Positions 5,093 through 5,429 of a stretch of 5,429 nucleotides of DNA are shown here, in pieces. This DNA comes from Acidobacteriaceae bacterium (GTDB lineage Bacteria; Acidobacteriota; Terriglobia; Terriglobales; Acidobacteriaceae). Both the position numbers and the translations under genes were made by a program. How positions within the stretch are numbered: position 1 is the stretch's first letter; every line of letters starts with the position of its first letter. The stretch covers positions 1,347-6,775 of the forward strand of contig PLSH01000131.1 of the NCBI GenBank assembly GCA_003165095.1. Reading direction: 5' to 3'. The notes under the pieces are model-generated. The model was not told the DNA's origin, did no database searches, and saw only the letters and a program-made list of their open reading frames with translations.

Positions 5093-5429
5093 AGATCTGG
5101 TGGGGATTGGCGGCGTTCGCGCTGGCGATGGGCGCCTGCGGCCAGGCGGGAGTGGCGCAGGACCAGGCGGTGCAGATCGAATTCACGAATCCGGAATTGA
5201 GCCCCTACCACTGGACGCTGACGCTGCATCCGGATGGGAGCGGGCATTTTGACTCCCAGATGGGCAAAGTGCCGGAGGGCGCCGCACAGGAGATGGACGC
5301 ACCGGATGTGAACCGGGATGTCCATCTGAGCGCACAGTTTACCGCCCGCGTCTTTGAGACAGCGCAGCGCCACAAATGGTTCAACCAGGGATGCGAGAGC
5401 CACCTGAAGGTGGCCTTTCAGGGATGGAA
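5089..5429 (+). CDS. Unrecognised exported protein, C-terminus cut by window edge
   Basis: I do not recognise the family. The visible 113 residues begin MKIWWGLAAFALAMGACG, a typical export signal. MGAC at 14-17 resembles a lipobox with Met at -3, so a lipoprotein anchored at Cys17 is possible; cleavage by signal peptidase I after GVA (residue 23) is the alternative. The rest is soluble and mixed in charge, with a likely beta-rich segment (YHWTLTLHPDGSGHFD, 40-55) and a second Cys at 102 in NQGCESH. The start is well supported: the ATG shares the ATGA with the ruvC stop, giving a four-base overlap and probable translational coupling, and the signal peptide follows at once. The frame is open to the window end, so full length and C-terminal domains are unknown. 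Nothing in the sequence points to a direct role with RuvC. Confidence 0.8.
   Translation, partial: MKIWWGLAAFALAMGACGQAGVAQDQAVQIEFTNPELSPYHWTLTLHPDGSGHFDSQMGKVPEGAAQEMDAPDVNRDVHLSAQFTARVFETAQRHKWFNQGCESHLKVAFQGW

Overview
The window is GC-rich bacterial chromosome. The RuvC sequence (a GIDCGT opening instead of the usual GIDPGS/T), a secreted S1/P1-type zinc hydrolase, a multi-PAS/GAF sensor kinase and a DUF2062 protein together suggest an Acidobacteriota genome, probably Acidobacteriaceae-like. This assignment is inference from family resemblance, not a database match.

Layout. (1) Positions 1-2594, minus strand: the first 864 residues of a membrane-anchored sensor histidine kinase (two TM helices, PAS, PAS, GAF, PAS, HisKA, HATPase). 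Its C-terminal end lies beyond base 1. (2) Positions 2595-2919: a divergent intergenic region. It holds a candidate 21-codon ORF with a strong Shine-Dalgarno, a terminator-like GC hairpin, and a -10 element directly before the next gene. (3) Positions 2920-3849, plus strand: an exported zinc hydrolase of the S1/P1 nuclease/phospholipase C superfamily, with all nine metal ligands readable. (4) Positions 3841-3901: a degenerate ~20-bp repeat between convergent stop codons. (5) Positions 3898-4368, minus strand: a small DUF2062 membrane protein, with a candidate promoter whose -35 box lies inside a perfect palindrome. (6) Positions 4369-4582: a divergent regulatory region with two copies of GGTACCGGT. 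(7) Positions 4583-5092, plus strand: ruvC, the Holliday-junction resolvase. (8) From 5089 to the window end, plus strand: an unrecognised exported protein, overlapping ruvC by four bases (ATGA) and cut by the window edge.

How the genes relate. The only evident operon is ruvC plus the exported protein. The kinase and the hydrolase are divergent, as are DUF2062 and ruvC, so the two intergenic regions carry most of the regulatory sequence. Both plus-strand promoters place a TANACT -10 box 7-8 bases before the ATG with no well-placed Shine-Dalgarno, an arrangement expected for leaderless transcripts. The + strand is richer in G than C under genes of both orientations, which is consistent with it being the leading replication strand. 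I found no mobile element, CRISPR array, tRNA or rRNA, and no clear new defence or metabolic system. The most novel-looking parts are the short-ORF/hairpin leader before the hydrolase and the coupling of ruvC to an exported protein.
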